DNA from: Burkholderia mayonis
GTDB taxonomy: Bacteria; Pseudomonadota; Gammaproteobacteria; Burkholderiales; Burkholderiaceae
Direction: 5' to 3'
DNA: 64,000 bases
Assembly: GCF_001523745.2 (NCBI RefSeq)
Contig: NZ_CP013386.1
Span: forward strand, 1,612,001 to 1,676,000
Below, piece after piece: positions 41,179 to 49,984 of this stretch. The position numbers and the translations under genes are program-made. How positions within the stretch are numbered: position 1 is the stretch's first letter; each line of letters starts with the position of its first letter. The notes below the pieces were generated by a model. That model did no database searches, had not been told where the DNA came from, and saw only the letters and a list, made by a program, of their open reading frames with translations.

Positions 41179-42207
41179 ATGATCTATCCGTGGCAGACCG
41201 ACGACTGGAACCGCCTACAGGCGCTGCGCGCGCATTGGCCGCACGCGCTGCTGCTGTACGGCCAGGCGGGGATCGGCAAGCTCGCCTTCGCGCAGCATCT
41301 CGCGAAGGGTTTTCTGTGCGAGGCGCCGCATGAGCGCGGCGAGCCGTGCGGCGCGTGCGCCGCTTGCACGTGGTTCGAGCAGGGCAATCATCCCGATTAC
41401 CGGATCGTCGTGCCGGAGGCGCTCGCGGGCGAGCTGCCGGGCGCGGCCGACGAGCCGAAGGCCGCCGACGCCGACGAAGGCGGCAAGAAGACCAAGACGC
41501 CCAGCAAGGAAATCAAGATCGAGCAGGTGCGCGCGCTCGTCGACTTCTGCGGGATCGCGTCGCATCGCGGCGGCGCGCGCGTCGTCGTGCTGTATCCGGC
41601 CGAGGCGCTCAACGTCGCGGCCGCGAACGCGCTGCTGAAGACGCTCGAGGAGCCGTCCGCGGGCGTCGTGTTCCTGCTCGTGTCCGCGCGCATCGACCGG
41701 CTGCTGCCGACGATCGTGAGCCGCTGCCGCCAGTGGCCGATGACGGTGCCCGCGCCCGACGCGGCCGCGGCCTGGCTCGCGGCGCAGAACGTCGCCGATG
41801 CGAATGCGCTGCTCGCCGAAGCGGGCGGCGCGCCGCTCGCCGCGCTCGCGCTCGCGAGCGACGAGAACCGGCCGCTGCGCGACTGGACGCTCGCGCAGCT
41901 CGCGGCGGGCGCCGCGTGCGATCCGTTCGCGTGCGGCGAGACGCTGCAGAAGCTGCCCGTGCCTGTCGTGCTCGGCTGGCTGCAGCGCTGGCTGTATGAT
42001 CTGCTCGCCGAGCGCGCGGCGGGCGCGCCGCGCTACTTCCCCGCGCAGCGGGCGGCGCTCGCGCGCTGCGCGGCGGCGCTCGACGCGAACGCGTTCGCGC
42101 GCTTCCAGAAGACGGTCACGCGGCAGCGCGCGGTGGAGAACCATCCGCTCGGCGCGCGCCTCGTGTTCGAAGAGCTGTTTCTCGGCTACCGCGAGCTGTT
42201 CGCGTAG
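41179..42207 (+). CDS. holB: DNA polymerase III delta-prime subunit
   Basis: Clamp-loader subunit, 342 residues. The zinc module C-x8-C-x2-C-x2-C (CEAPHERGEPCGACAAC) follows the N-terminal nucleotide-binding-like region. The P-loop is degenerate (GQAGIGKLAF, without the Thr/Ser), as expected for delta-prime, which does not hydrolyse ATP. SRC (VSRCRQWP) marks the arginine-finger region. Residues 90-112 carry an extra Lys/Asp/Ala-rich insertion (EPKAADADEGGKKTKTPSK). It overlaps nothing and follows an AAAGGAAG SD. Confidence 0.94.
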   Translation: MIYPWQTDDWNRLQALRAHWPHALLLYGQAGIGKLAFAQHLAKGFLCEAPHERGEPCGACAACTWFEQGNHPDYRIVVPEALAGELPGAADEPKAADADEGGKKTKTPSKEIKIEQVRALVDFCGIASHRGGARVVVLYPAEALNVAAANALLKTLEEPSAGVVFLLVSARIDRLLPTIVSRCRQWPMTVPAPDAAAAWLAAQNVADANALLAEAGGAPLAALALASDENRPLRDWTLAQLAAGAACDPFACGETLQKLPVPVVLGWLQRWLYDLLAERAAGAPRYFPAQRAALARCAAALDANAFARFQKTVTRQRAVENHPLGARLVFEELFLGYRELFA

Positions 42208-42243
42208 TCCTGCCCAACCGTTTCGCCCATCGAATCGCCATCC

Positions 42244-42750
42244 ATGACTCAGCTTGCCTACCGCGACGCCACGCCCGACGATCTGTCCGATATCGTCGCG
42301 ATCTACAATTCGACGGTCGCGTCGCGCCGGGTGACGGCCGATACCGAGCCCGTGACGGTCGACAGCCGCCGCGCATGGTTCGACGCGCACAATCCGCACG
42401 CGCGGCCGCTGTGGGTCGTCGAGGAAGCGGGGCGGGTGATCGCGTGGCTGAGCTTCTCCGATTTCTACGGCCGTCCCGCATACGGCCACACGGCGGAGAT
42501 CAGCATCTATCTCGACGAGACCGCGCGCGGCAAGGGGCTCGGCGGCAAGCTGCTCGAACTCGCGCTCGCGAAGGCGCCCGAGCTCGGCGTCCACACGGCG
42601 CTCGGCTTCATCTTCGGTCATAACGAGCCGAGCCTGCGGCTCTTCGCGCGCCACGGCTTTTCGACCTGGGGCACGCTGCCGCGCGTCGCGGTGCTCGACG
42701 GCGTCGAGCGCGATCTCGTGATCGTCGGCAGGCGGCTCGTCGACGCGTAA
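42244..42750 (+). CDS. GNAT acetyltransferase, phosphinothricin N-acetyltransferase-like
   Basis: A 168-residue Pat-type GNAT protein (YRDATPDDLSDIVAIYN at the N-terminus, DETARGKGLGGKLLELAL as the acetyl-CoA site, HNEPSLRLFARHGF near the end). Relatives acetylate phosphinothricin, methionine sulfone or similar; the natural substrate here is unknown. It lies 36 nt after holB and before tatD and is likely in the same operon. Confidence 0.88.
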   Translation: MTQLAYRDATPDDLSDIVAIYNSTVASRRVTADTEPVTVDSRRAWFDAHNPHARPLWVVEEAGRVIAWLSFSDFYGRPAYGHTAEISIYLDETARGKGLGGKLLELALAKAPELGVHTALGFIFGHNEPSLRLFARHGFSTWGTLPRVAVLDGVERDLVIVGRRLVDA

Positions 42751-42803
42751 GCGCGCGCGGGTTTATCCGCCGGGCCGCCGCCGCGCGCAGCAAGGAATTC
42801 ATC

Positions 42804-43613
42804 ATGTTCGTCGATTCTCACTGTCACATCAATTTCGAAGGGCTCGCCGACCGTCTGCCGCAAGTGCTCGACAACATGCGCGAGCACGGCGTCACGCACG
42901 CGCTCTGCGTGTCGGTCGATCTCGAGACGCTGCCGTCGGTGCTCGCGATCGCGCGCGATCACGACAACGTCTTCGCGTCGGTCGGCGTGCATCCGGATCA
43001 CGAGGACGCGAAGGAGCCGACGCTCGCCGAGCTCGTCGAGCTCGCCGCGCATCCGAAGGTCGTCGCGATCGGCGAGACGGGTCTCGACTACTACCGTCTC
43101 GACGGCCGTTCGATCGCCGACATGGAATGGCAGCGCCAGCGCTTTCGCACGCACATCCGCGCCGCGCACGCGACGGGCAAGCCGCTCATCGTTCATACGC
43201 GCGCGTCGTCGGAAGACACGCTGCGGATCATGGCCGAGGAGCGCGCGAGCGTGCCGGGCGGCGTGATGCACTGCTTCACCGAGCCGTGGCCCGTCGCCGA
43301 AGCGGCGCTCGCGCAGAACTTCCACATCTCGCTCTCCGGCATCGTCACGTTCAAGAACGCGACCGACGTGCAGGACGTCGCGCGGCGCGTGCCGCTCGAC
43401 CGTCTGCTGATCGAGACCGATTCGCCGTACCTTGCGCCCGTGCCGTATCGCGGCAAGCCGAATGAACCTGCGTACGTCAGTTATGTCGGACGCTTTATCG
43501 CGGCGCAACGCGGGATGACCGACGAGGCGCTCGCCGCCGCGACGTCGCGGAACTTTTTCCGGCTGTTCAAGATCGCCCGCGCGGGCGACGCCAGCCCAGT
43601 CAACCAGGGGTAG
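42804..43613 (+). CDS. TatD-family metal-dependent hydrolase (YcfH type)
   Basis: A 269-residue TIM-barrel hydrolase with metal ligands in FVDSHCHINF, IGETGLDYYR, IVHTRASS, MHCFTEP and IETDSPYLAP, all present. The family has 3'-5' exonuclease and D-Tyr-tRNA deacylase-like activities. YcfH sits after holB in many proteobacteria, as here. AAGGAATTC upstream of ATG 42804 is the SD. Confidence 0.93.
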   Translation: MFVDSHCHINFEGLADRLPQVLDNMREHGVTHALCVSVDLETLPSVLAIARDHDNVFASVGVHPDHEDAKEPTLAELVELAAHPKVVAIGETGLDYYRLDGRSIADMEWQRQRFRTHIRAAHATGKPLIVHTRASSEDTLRIMAEERASVPGGVMHCFTEPWPVAEAALAQNFHISLSGIVTFKNATDVQDVARRVPLDRLLIETDSPYLAPVPYRGKPNEPAYVSYVGRFIAAQRGMTDEALAAATSRNFFRLFKIARAGDASPVNQG

Positions 43614-43624
43614 GAGCTGAAAAA

Positions 43625-44347
43625 ATGAAGTCGATCAAATACTTGTCGAAACAGTGCGCGATGGGTGCCGTGCTGCGCACGCTCGCGGTCGCGGGCGGGC
43701 TCGGCGTGCTCGCGGCGGCGTCCGCGCACGCGGAGTCGCTCGACGGGATCGTGAAGGCCGTCAAGTTCGACGACATCAAGGACATCTCGAAACAACTGAA
43801 GAACGGCCTCGACCCGAACACGATTGCGCCGAACGGCGATCCGCTCATCGTGGTCGCCGCGCGCGAGAAGTCCGATCAGGTCGCCGCCGCGCTCGCCGCT
43901 GCGCCGAACGTCGATCTCGACAAGGAAGACAAGGCGGGCGAGAACGCGCTGATGCTCGCCGCGCTGAACGGCGATCTGCCGCTCGTGAAGCTGCTCGTCG
44001 ACAAGGGCGCCGAAGTGAGCAAGAAGGGCTGGGCGCCGCTCCATTACGCGGCGACGAACGGCAACGACGACGTCGTCAAGTACCTGCTCGACAAGTCCGC
44101 GTACATCGACGCCGCGTCGCCGAACGGTACGACGCCGCTGATGATGGCCGCGCGCGGCAACCACGGCCCGACCGTCACGCTGCTGCTCGACCAGGGCGCC
44201 GATCCCGCGCTGAAAAACCAGCTCGGCATCACCGCGCTCGACTTCGCGAAGCACTACAACGCGCCGGACGCGACCGCGATCCTGTCGAAGCGCACGGTGC
44301 GCATCGGCGACGCGCCAGCGCCGAACGCGCAAAAGAGTGCAAAATAA
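43625..44347 (+). CDS. Exported ankyrin-repeat protein
   Basis: A 240-residue protein with a long n-region signal peptide cleaved near SAHA-E (residue 37). About four to five ankyrin repeats follow (for example DKAGENALMLAALNGDLPLV, GWAPLHYAATNGNDDVVKYL, NGTTPLMMAARGNHGPTVTLL, LGITALDFAKHYNA). It is probably periplasmic, where ankyrin proteins usually bind a partner protein. It follows tatD by 11 nt and precedes a Rap1a/Tai-like exported protein. Role unknown. Confidence 0.88.
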   Translation: MKSIKYLSKQCAMGAVLRTLAVAGGLGVLAAASAHAESLDGIVKAVKFDDIKDISKQLKNGLDPNTIAPNGDPLIVVAAREKSDQVAAALAAAPNVDLDKEDKAGENALMLAALNGDLPLVKLLVDKGAEVSKKGWAPLHYAATNGNDDVVKYLLDKSAYIDAASPNGTTPLMMAARGNHGPTVTLLLDQGADPALKNQLGITALDFAKHYNAPDATAILSKRTVRIGDAPAPNAQKSAK

Positions 44348-44420
44348 CGGTTTTCGGCGCGGCGTCCTGCCGCGCCTTTCGTCGTATCGGCGGTTTCGCC
44401 TTCTGACATAAGGAAGATTC

Positions 44421-44774
44421 ATGTTGCGGGCTATGTTTTGTGCCGCCGCGTTCGCCGTGCCGCTGACAGCGGCCGCCTTTACGGCCGGCGACCTCGACAA
44501 GCTGTGCGCGAAGACCGACGTCAAATCGCGGGCATCGTGCGCGGCGTACATCGAAGGCGCGGCGGACGGCGTCTACAACACGATCGACGCGATCGGCGGC
44601 ACGACCGGGCCGCGCGTCGGCCAGTACTTCTGCCTGCCGCCCGACATCAAGGCGCAGCAGATGACCGACGCGGTGCGCAAGTACATCGCGGAGAATCCGA
44701 AGCTCGCCGACTACAACGCGAGCACGGCAGTGTCGCTCGGGCTCGGCAAGGCGTTTCCCTGCCGCAGCTATTGA
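44421..44774 (+). CDS. Exported Rap1a/Tai-family protein
   Basis: A 117-residue protein with a signal peptide (cleavage near TAAA-F). A small helical domain follows with four conserved cysteines (LC...SC at 29 and 40 or so, YFC and FPC near the end). The spacing YIEGAADGVYNT, FCLPPD and the terminal LGKAFPC match Rap1a-type proteins. Some of these neutralise T6SS amidase effectors, but most are uncharacterised. No toxin or T6SS gene is nearby, so immunity is only a possibility. AAGGAAG precedes the ATG. Confidence 0.75.
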   Translation: MLRAMFCAAAFAVPLTAAAFTAGDLDKLCAKTDVKSRASCAAYIEGAADGVYNTIDAIGGTTGPRVGQYFCLPPDIKAQQMTDAVRKYIAENPKLADYNASTAVSLGLGKAFPCRSY

Positions 44775-44840
44775 TCCGGGCCGGCCGCCGCCCCAGCGCG
44801 GAGACGCGTTCCCCGCGAACCTGACTTAGACACGGCGCGC

Positions 44841-46025
44841 ATGATGACGATCGACGACCTGTGGCGCATTGCCGATGCGCCGCTTCATACCTGGCTCGGC
44901 ACGCTCGTCGTGTCGGCGCTCGTGGTGCTCGTGGTCGCGGGCATTCACCGGATCGGCGCGCGCATCGTAGTGCCGATCGCGCGGCCTTATCCGTTCATGA
45001 GCGTGATCGTGTCGTACGTCGACCGGCCGTCGCTCGTCCTGCTGTCGTTCCTTGCGCTCGAATTCCTGTGGCTGCAGGTCGCCGACGCGCTGCCGCACGC
45101 GGCCGGGCTGCGCACGCTCGCCGCGGTCGGCACGATCGTGTCGCTGACGTGGCTGCTGATGCGGCTCGCCGCCGCGGTCGGCGACGCGATCATCCGCGCG
45201 CATCCGATCGATACGTCTGACAACCTGGAGGCGCGGCGCATCCACACGCAAACCCGCGTGCTCGCGCGGACCGTGATGGTGCTGATCGTGGTCATCGGCA
45301 CGGGCGCCGCGCTGATGACGTTCCCGAACGTGCGGCAGGTCGGCGCGAGCCTGCTCGCATCGGCGGGCGTCGCGGGCCTCGTCGCCGGCATCGCCGCGCG
45401 CCCGGTGCTCGGCAACCTGATCGCCGGGCTGCAGATCGCGCTGTCGCAGCCGATCCGGCTCGACGACGTCGTCATCATCCAGGGCGAGTGGGGGCGCATC
45501 GAGGAAATCACGGGCACTTACGTATCGGTGCGCCTGTGGGACCAGCGGCGGCTCGTCGTGCCGCTGCAGTGGTTCATCGAGAATCCTTTTCAGAACTGGA
45601 CGCGCAGCAGCGCCGAGCTGATCGGCACGGTGTTCCTGTACGTCGACTACCGGTTGCCGCTCGATCCGCTGCGCGCGGAGCTTGCGCGGATCGTCGCCGC
45701 CGCGCCCGAATGGGACGGCCGCGTGCAGGTGCTGCAGGTGACCGACGCGACCGAGCGCTCGATGCAGTTGCGCGCGCTCGTCAGCGCGCGCGATTCGTCG
45801 CTCGCGTGGGATTTGCGCTGCCGCGTGCGCGAGGGGCTCGTCGCGTTCATCAACGCGCACTATCCGCATTGCCTGCCGCGCGAGCGCGCCGAATGGACGA
45901 CGCCCGGCGCGGCCGCGCGCGAGCCGCAGCCGGGTGAGCGCGTACTCGAACCGGCCGCGAGCACCGCGGCGTTTACCGCGGCCGATCCGACGGCGTCGGA
46001 GACCAGCGCGCCGCGCGCGCCGTAA
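44841..46025 (+). CDS. MscS-family small-conductance mechanosensitive channel
   Basis: A 394-residue inner-membrane channel that releases solutes in osmotic downshock. Four transmembrane segments cover about 15-185. The pore helix is GVAGLVAGIAARPVLGNLIAG, with the Gly/Ala ridge, followed by the beta domain RLDDVVIIQGEWGRIEEIT. The C-terminal tail (after about 355) is low-complexity. It is closer to the YbdG/YnaI-like architecture than to minimal MscS. It is last in the run from tatD. Confidence 0.92.
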   Translation: MMTIDDLWRIADAPLHTWLGTLVVSALVVLVVAGIHRIGARIVVPIARPYPFMSVIVSYVDRPSLVLLSFLALEFLWLQVADALPHAAGLRTLAAVGTIVSLTWLLMRLAAAVGDAIIRAHPIDTSDNLEARRIHTQTRVLARTVMVLIVVIGTGAALMTFPNVRQVGASLLASAGVAGLVAGIAARPVLGNLIAGLQIALSQPIRLDDVVIIQGEWGRIEEITGTYVSVRLWDQRRLVVPLQWFIENPFQNWTRSSAELIGTVFLYVDYRLPLDPLRAELARIVAAAPEWDGRVQVLQVTDATERSMQLRALVSARDSSLAWDLRCRVREGLVAFINAHYPHCLPRERAEWTTPGAAAREPQPGERVLEPAASTAAFTAADPTASETSAPRAP

Positions 46026-46098
46026 TCGAGCGGAGCGCGTCGCGACGGGCGGCGTGGCGTCGGGCGTGCCGCAGTGCGCATCGTGTGCGGGGCTGAAA

Positions 46099-46121
46099 CG
46101 TCACGGAAGCGGTCCGTGACG
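46099..46121. other. Hairpin downstream of the mscS-family gene
   Basis: CGTCACGGA (46099-46107) pairs perfectly with TCCGTGACG (46113-46121) across AGCGG. There is no T run. It may be a Rho-linked or stabilising hairpin, or an operator. Confidence 0.5.
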
Positions 46122-46210
46122 CTCGCCGGCTCCGGACCGGCTCGCACACGCTTCGATCCACGTTCGCTTCATTCATTTTCGATTCGCCGATTCAATCGAT
46201 TTTCCTTCCG

Positions 46211-47389
46211 ATGCCGCATCTCACCGCACTCGCCATCGCCAATTACCGATCGCTGCGCGAACTCATCGTGCCGCTCGCGACGCTCAACGTGATCACCGGG
46301 CCGAACGGCAGCGGCAAGTCGAGCCTGTATCGCGCGCTGCGCCTGCTCGCGGATACCGCGCAAGGCCGCGTGATTCCGTCGCTTGCGCGCGAGGGCGGGC
46401 TGCCGTCGACGCTGTGGGCGGGGCCCGAGCGCTTCTCCCGCGGGATGCTGACGGGTGAGATGCCGGTGACGGGCACGGTCCGCAGCGAGCCGGTGAGCCT
46501 GAAGCTCGGCTTCGCGTGCGACGACTTCGGCTACGCGATCGACCTCGGGCTGCCGCCGCCGAACGGCGAGACCGAGTTCGGGCTCGATCCGGTCGTCAAG
46601 CGCGAGTGCATCTGGGCCGGGGCGATGCCGCGGCCGTCGACGCTCCTCGTCGACCGGCGCGGTGCGCAGCTTCGCACGCGCGACGAAGCGGGCGACTGGC
46701 AGGCCGTGCCGCAGCCCGTCGCGAGCTTCGACAGCATGATGACCGAGTTCTCGGACCCGCGCGGCGCGCCGGAGATGATCGCGGTGCGCGAGCGGATTCG
46801 CTCGTGGCGCTTCTACGATCATTTCCGCACCGACGCGCTCGCGCCCGCGCGGCTTCCCCAGGTCGGCACGCATACGCCGGTGCTGTCCGACGACGGCGGC
46901 GATCTGGCGGCCGCGCTGCAGACGATCTACGAGATCGGCGCGGCCGCGGCGCTCGATGCGGCGATCGACGACGCGTTTCCCGGCGCACGGATCGAGATCG
47001 ACAATCCCGGCAAGCGCGGCCGCTTCGAGGTGCTGATGCGGCAGCCGGGGCTGTTGCGGCCGCTGCGCGCGGCCGAGTTGTCGGACGGCACACTGCGTTA
47101 TCTGCTGCTCGTCGCGGCGCTCTTGACGCCGCGTCCGCCGGCGCTTCTCGTGCTGAACGAACCGGAGACGAGCCTGCATCCGGATTTGCTGCCCGCGCTC
47201 GGCCGGCTGATCGCGCAGGCGGCCGAGCGTTCGCAGGTGATCGTCGTGTCGCATGCGGCGCGTCTCGTCGCGTCGCTCGAACGCGAGCCGCGCAGCCATT
47301 CGATCGTGCTCGAGAAAGAGCTGGGCGCGACGCGGATCGTCGATGCGGATGCGCTCGACCGGCCGGCGTGGAAGTGGCCGGCGCGGTGA
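46211..47389 (+). CDS. Predicted AAA-type ATPase (SMC/RecF-like, AAA_21)
   Basis: A 392-residue ABC-class ATPase. Walker A is ITGPNGSGKSSLYRAL, the signature-like block is ELSDGTLRYLLLVAALL, and Walker B is LLVLNEPETSLHPDLLPAL with an H-loop VVSHAA. The N-terminal LTALAIANYRSLREL is typical of chromosomal stand-alone RecF/OLD-like ATPases (COG4637-type). No nuclease domain is fused and no TOPRIM partner is adjacent. The role is unknown: DNA repair, regulation or defence have all been suggested for relatives. Confidence 0.85.
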   Translation: MPHLTALAIANYRSLRELIVPLATLNVITGPNGSGKSSLYRALRLLADTAQGRVIPSLAREGGLPSTLWAGPERFSRGMLTGEMPVTGTVRSEPVSLKLGFACDDFGYAIDLGLPPPNGETEFGLDPVVKRECIWAGAMPRPSTLLVDRRGAQLRTRDEAGDWQAVPQPVASFDSMMTEFSDPRGAPEMIAVRERIRSWRFYDHFRTDALAPARLPQVGTHTPVLSDDGGDLAAALQTIYEIGAAAALDAAIDDAFPGARIEIDNPGKRGRFEVLMRQPGLLRPLRAAELSDGTLRYLLLVAALLTPRPPALLVLNEPETSLHPDLLPALGRLIAQAAERSQVIVVSHAARLVASLEREPRSHSIVLEKELGATRIVDADALDRPAWKWPAR

Positions 47390-47964
47390 GCGCGTCCGCC
47401 CGCGCTTACAAGGCAGGCGAGGGCGGCGCGGCGGCCGTGGGGGGCGCGGGGCGTGGGCGTATGATTGGCTCGTTCGTTCGTTCGTTCGTTCGCTCGCTCG
47501 CTCGGCATGGCACCGAGTTGGGCAACCGGGCGCGACGGTCGGGCTCACGAGCGCCTGTTGAGCACTCACGAGCGGCGAGCGACGCGTGATGCGTGACGAT
47601 CGGCAAGTCCCGAGCGGCCGGCGGTGTCGAAGGTCGGCGGTACGAGGGCTGGAGGCGACAAGCGAGATAAGCGGCCGAAGCGGTCAAGCGCGGCGTCGTA
47701 CGGCGTATTGCGGCGCACCACGACGCCGCCTATCCGAACGCCGGGCCCCGGCAAAACGCGGCGAAAATCGCCAAAAAGGACCATGTTGCTGGACAATGCC
47801 CGCCGCGGCTGCAAACATGCGGCTGGTCCGAGTGTATCCCGCCTGTAACAAGCCCCAAAAAATGCAATCGGCCCGCTGGGTCGCGCGTCAATCGCCAATA
47901 ATGACAGTTTGCGGGCGCTGCCCGACGCCGGCTCGCTGGCTGGCCGCCACTGGAGATCGTACCC
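47390..47964. other. Intergenic stretch of 575 bases
   Basis: Apart from the tetranucleotide repeat, no gene-like codon bias, RNA or clear terminator was seen. The last 60 bases hold the unmarked promoter and leader of the glycosyltransferase gene. Confidence 0.5.
47471..47502. repeat. Tetranucleotide repeat (CGTT)5(CGCT)3
   Basis: Five CGTT units (47471-47490) run directly into three CGCT units (47491-47502). It is intergenic, 81 nt after the ATPase gene stop. Confidence 0.9.
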
Positions 47965-49029
47965 ATGAGAATTGCGCAGATCGCCCCGTTGACCGAGTCG
48001 GTGCCGCCGAAGCTGTACGGCGGAACCGAGCGCGTCGTGTCGTACATCACCGAGGCGCTCGTCGACCTGGGCCATGACGTGACGCTGTTCGCGAGCGGCG
48101 ACTCGATCACGCGCGCGAAGCTCGACGCGGTATGGCCGCGCGCGCTGCGGCTCGATTCGTCGATTCGCGACCGGATCGCGCCGCACATGCTGCTGATGGA
48201 GACCGTCGCGCGCCGCGCTCGAGACTTCGACGTGCTCCATTTCCACATGGACTACTACTCGTTCTCGGTCTTCAAGCGTCAGGAAACGCCGTTCGTGACG
48301 ACGCTGCACGGCCGTCTCGATCTGCCCGAGCAGCAGCCGGTGTTCGACACGTTCGACACCGCGCCCGTGATCTCGATCTCGAACGCGCAGCGTCAGCCGA
48401 TGCCGCAGGCGAAGTGGCTGACGACCGTCTACCACGGGCTGCCGGAGACGCTCTACACGCCGCAGCCCGTCGAGCAGTCGTATCTCGCGTTCCTCGGCCG
48501 GATCTCGCCGGAAAAGCGCGTCGACACGGCGATCCGGATCGCGCAGCGCTGCGGGATGCGCCTCCGGATCGCCGCGAAGATCGATGCGGCGGACGAAGAG
48601 TATTTCGAGCGCGAGATCAAGCCGCTCTTCGCGCTGCCGCATGTCGAGTACATCGGCGAGATCGCCGATCACGAGAAGGCCGCGTTCCTGTCGGGCGCGC
48701 ATGCGCTGCTGTTCCCGATCGACTGGCCCGAGCCGTTCGGCCTCGTGATGATCGAAGCGATGGCGTGCGGCACGCCCGTCATCGCGTTCAATCGCGGCGC
48801 GGTGCCGGAGGTAATCGACGAGGGTATGTCGGGGTTCATCGTCGAGGACGAGATCAGCGCCGTCGCGGCCGTGAACCGGCTGCACACGCTGTCGCGCGAG
48901 CGCGTGCGCGCGCGCTTCGAAGAGCGCTTCACGTCGCGCCGGATGGCGCAGCAATACGTCGACGTCTATCAATCGCTGATTCGCGCGCAGAAGCGCGCGC
49001 GCTTCAAGGTAATCGATTCGGCGTCTTGA
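47965..49029 (+). CDS. Glycosyltransferase family 4 protein
   Basis: A 354-residue GT-B retaining glycosyltransferase. The N-terminal loop PPKLYGGTERVV binds the acceptor side. The C-terminal donor site has FLGRISPEKRVDTAI and the E-x7-E motif in EPFGLVMIEAMACGTPVIAF, followed by GAVPEVI. It is cytosolic or membrane-peripheral. There is no polysaccharide cluster around it, so product and acceptor are unknown. A terminator follows, and it seems monocistronic. Confidence 0.9.
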   Translation: MRIAQIAPLTESVPPKLYGGTERVVSYITEALVDLGHDVTLFASGDSITRAKLDAVWPRALRLDSSIRDRIAPHMLLMETVARRARDFDVLHFHMDYYSFSVFKRQETPFVTTLHGRLDLPEQQPVFDTFDTAPVISISNAQRQPMPQAKWLTTVYHGLPETLYTPQPVEQSYLAFLGRISPEKRVDTAIRIAQRCGMRLRIAAKIDAADEEYFEREIKPLFALPHVEYIGEIADHEKAAFLSGAHALLFPIDWPEPFGLVMIEAMACGTPVIAFNRGAVPEVIDEGMSGFIVEDEISAVAAVNRLHTLSRERVRARFEERFTSRRMAQQYVDVYQSLIRAQKRARFKVIDSAS

Positions 49030-49107
49030 GCGAACGAGGGCTGCGCGTATCGCGCCGCCCGCCGCGCGCGGCCGGTCGTCGGATCGGACCATCGGACGGC
49101 GCACAAA

Positions 49108-49143
49108 AAAACGGCGATGCGCATGAAAGCGCATCGCCGTTTT
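49108..49143. terminator. Bidirectional terminator between glycosyltransferase and SYLF genes
   Basis: A 15-bp perfect stem (49108-49122 with 49129-49143) has an ATGAAA loop, with A and T runs on either side. Confidence 0.92.
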
Positions 49144-49191
49144 CGCGGCGGCCGCCGCTTGCCGTCGGTGCGGCGGCCAGGCGTGTCGGCG

Positions 49192-49779
49192 TCAGATCTT
49201 CAGCTTCGTGACCTTCGTGCCGCTGATCGACACGTCGCCCATCAGGCCGGCGTTCGTCAGCACGACTACTTCGACGGGCGCAGTCGCCGTCGTCGTGTCG
49301 ATCGCGCCGTTCGCACCCATCTTCACGAGCGCGACCGATGCGTCGGCGCCTGCGGCCCAGCCTTCCGAGCCGCGGAACTTGTCGAGCGCGTCCTGCGTCA
49401 TGAACAGGAACACGATCGCCTTCGACTGCGCGCCTGCCTGCAGGCCGACCGACAGCGACGACGTGTTGTAGTAGCCGACCGTCGCACCGCCGACGCGCAG
49501 CGAGCCGTTGCCGGTCTGGCCGCCGATGATGAGACCCGCCTGGATCACGTCCGGGAACACGAGCACGCCGCGCGACTTCGCGACGAGTTCACGCGAGCCG
49601 GGCACCGTCGAGTACAGGCGCGACAGCGTCGCGTCGACGCTTGCATCGATGGCTTGACGCTTCGACGCGTTGGTCGCGGCGGTGGCGGGCTTGTCCGGCG
49701 TCGTCGTGCAACCGGCGAGCGCCAAGCTGCCCACGACGAGCGCGGCGGCGGCTTTCAACACGAGATTGCGTTTCTGCAT
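49192..49779 (-). CDS. SYLF (YSC84) domain lipoprotein
   Basis: A 195-residue predicted lipoprotein. The signal sequence ends in lipobox LALAGC with Cys24. A Thr/Ala-rich linker is followed by the SYLF/YSC84 domain (SRLYSTVPGSRELVAKSRGVLVFPDVI, GGATVGYYNTSSLSVGLQAG, FLFMTQDALDKF). In other organisms SYLF domains bind phosphoinositide lipids; the bacterial role is unknown. The gene is minus-strand with AGAAAG upstream and ends at a shared terminator. Confidence 0.9.
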   Translation of the reverse strand: MQKRNLVLKAAAALVVGSLALAGCTTTPDKPATAATNASKRQAIDASVDATLSRLYSTVPGSRELVAKSRGVLVFPDVIQAGLIIGGQTGNGSLRVGGATVGYYNTSSLSVGLQAGAQSKAIVFLFMTQDALDKFRGSEGWAAGADASVALVKMGANGAIDTTTATAPVEVVVLTNAGLMGDVSISGTKVTKLKI

Positions 49780-49841
49780 CGTCTTTCTCCATCAAGTGTA
49801 GATCAGCGTGATTCCCGCGAACGGGCATGTCACGCGGGACT

Positions 49842-49880
49842 TTATAACACAGCGAATCGCTTCGCCTTACCGCTGTAAGG
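49842..49880 (-). promoter_or_regulatory. Candidate -10 and operator upstream of the SYLF gene
   Basis: On the minus strand TATAAA (49847-49842) could be a -10. The inverted repeat CCTTAC-CGCT-GTAAGG (49865-49880) sits where the -35 should be, which suggests activator or repressor control. Confidence 0.42.
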
Positions 49881-49984
49881 TGAAAGACCGTCAAATCGCA
49901 TTTCATTGTGCGACGGCGCCCGTATGCGCGCGTTGTCCTGGGCCAAGGTTTGCTTCGGTGAACGATGTCTCGTACTGCGCAACT

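Noticed and set aside
44421..44774. T6SS effector/immunity locus
   Set aside because: Only a Rap1a/Tai-like protein is present. No amidase, VgrG, PAAR or other T6SS gene is in the window.
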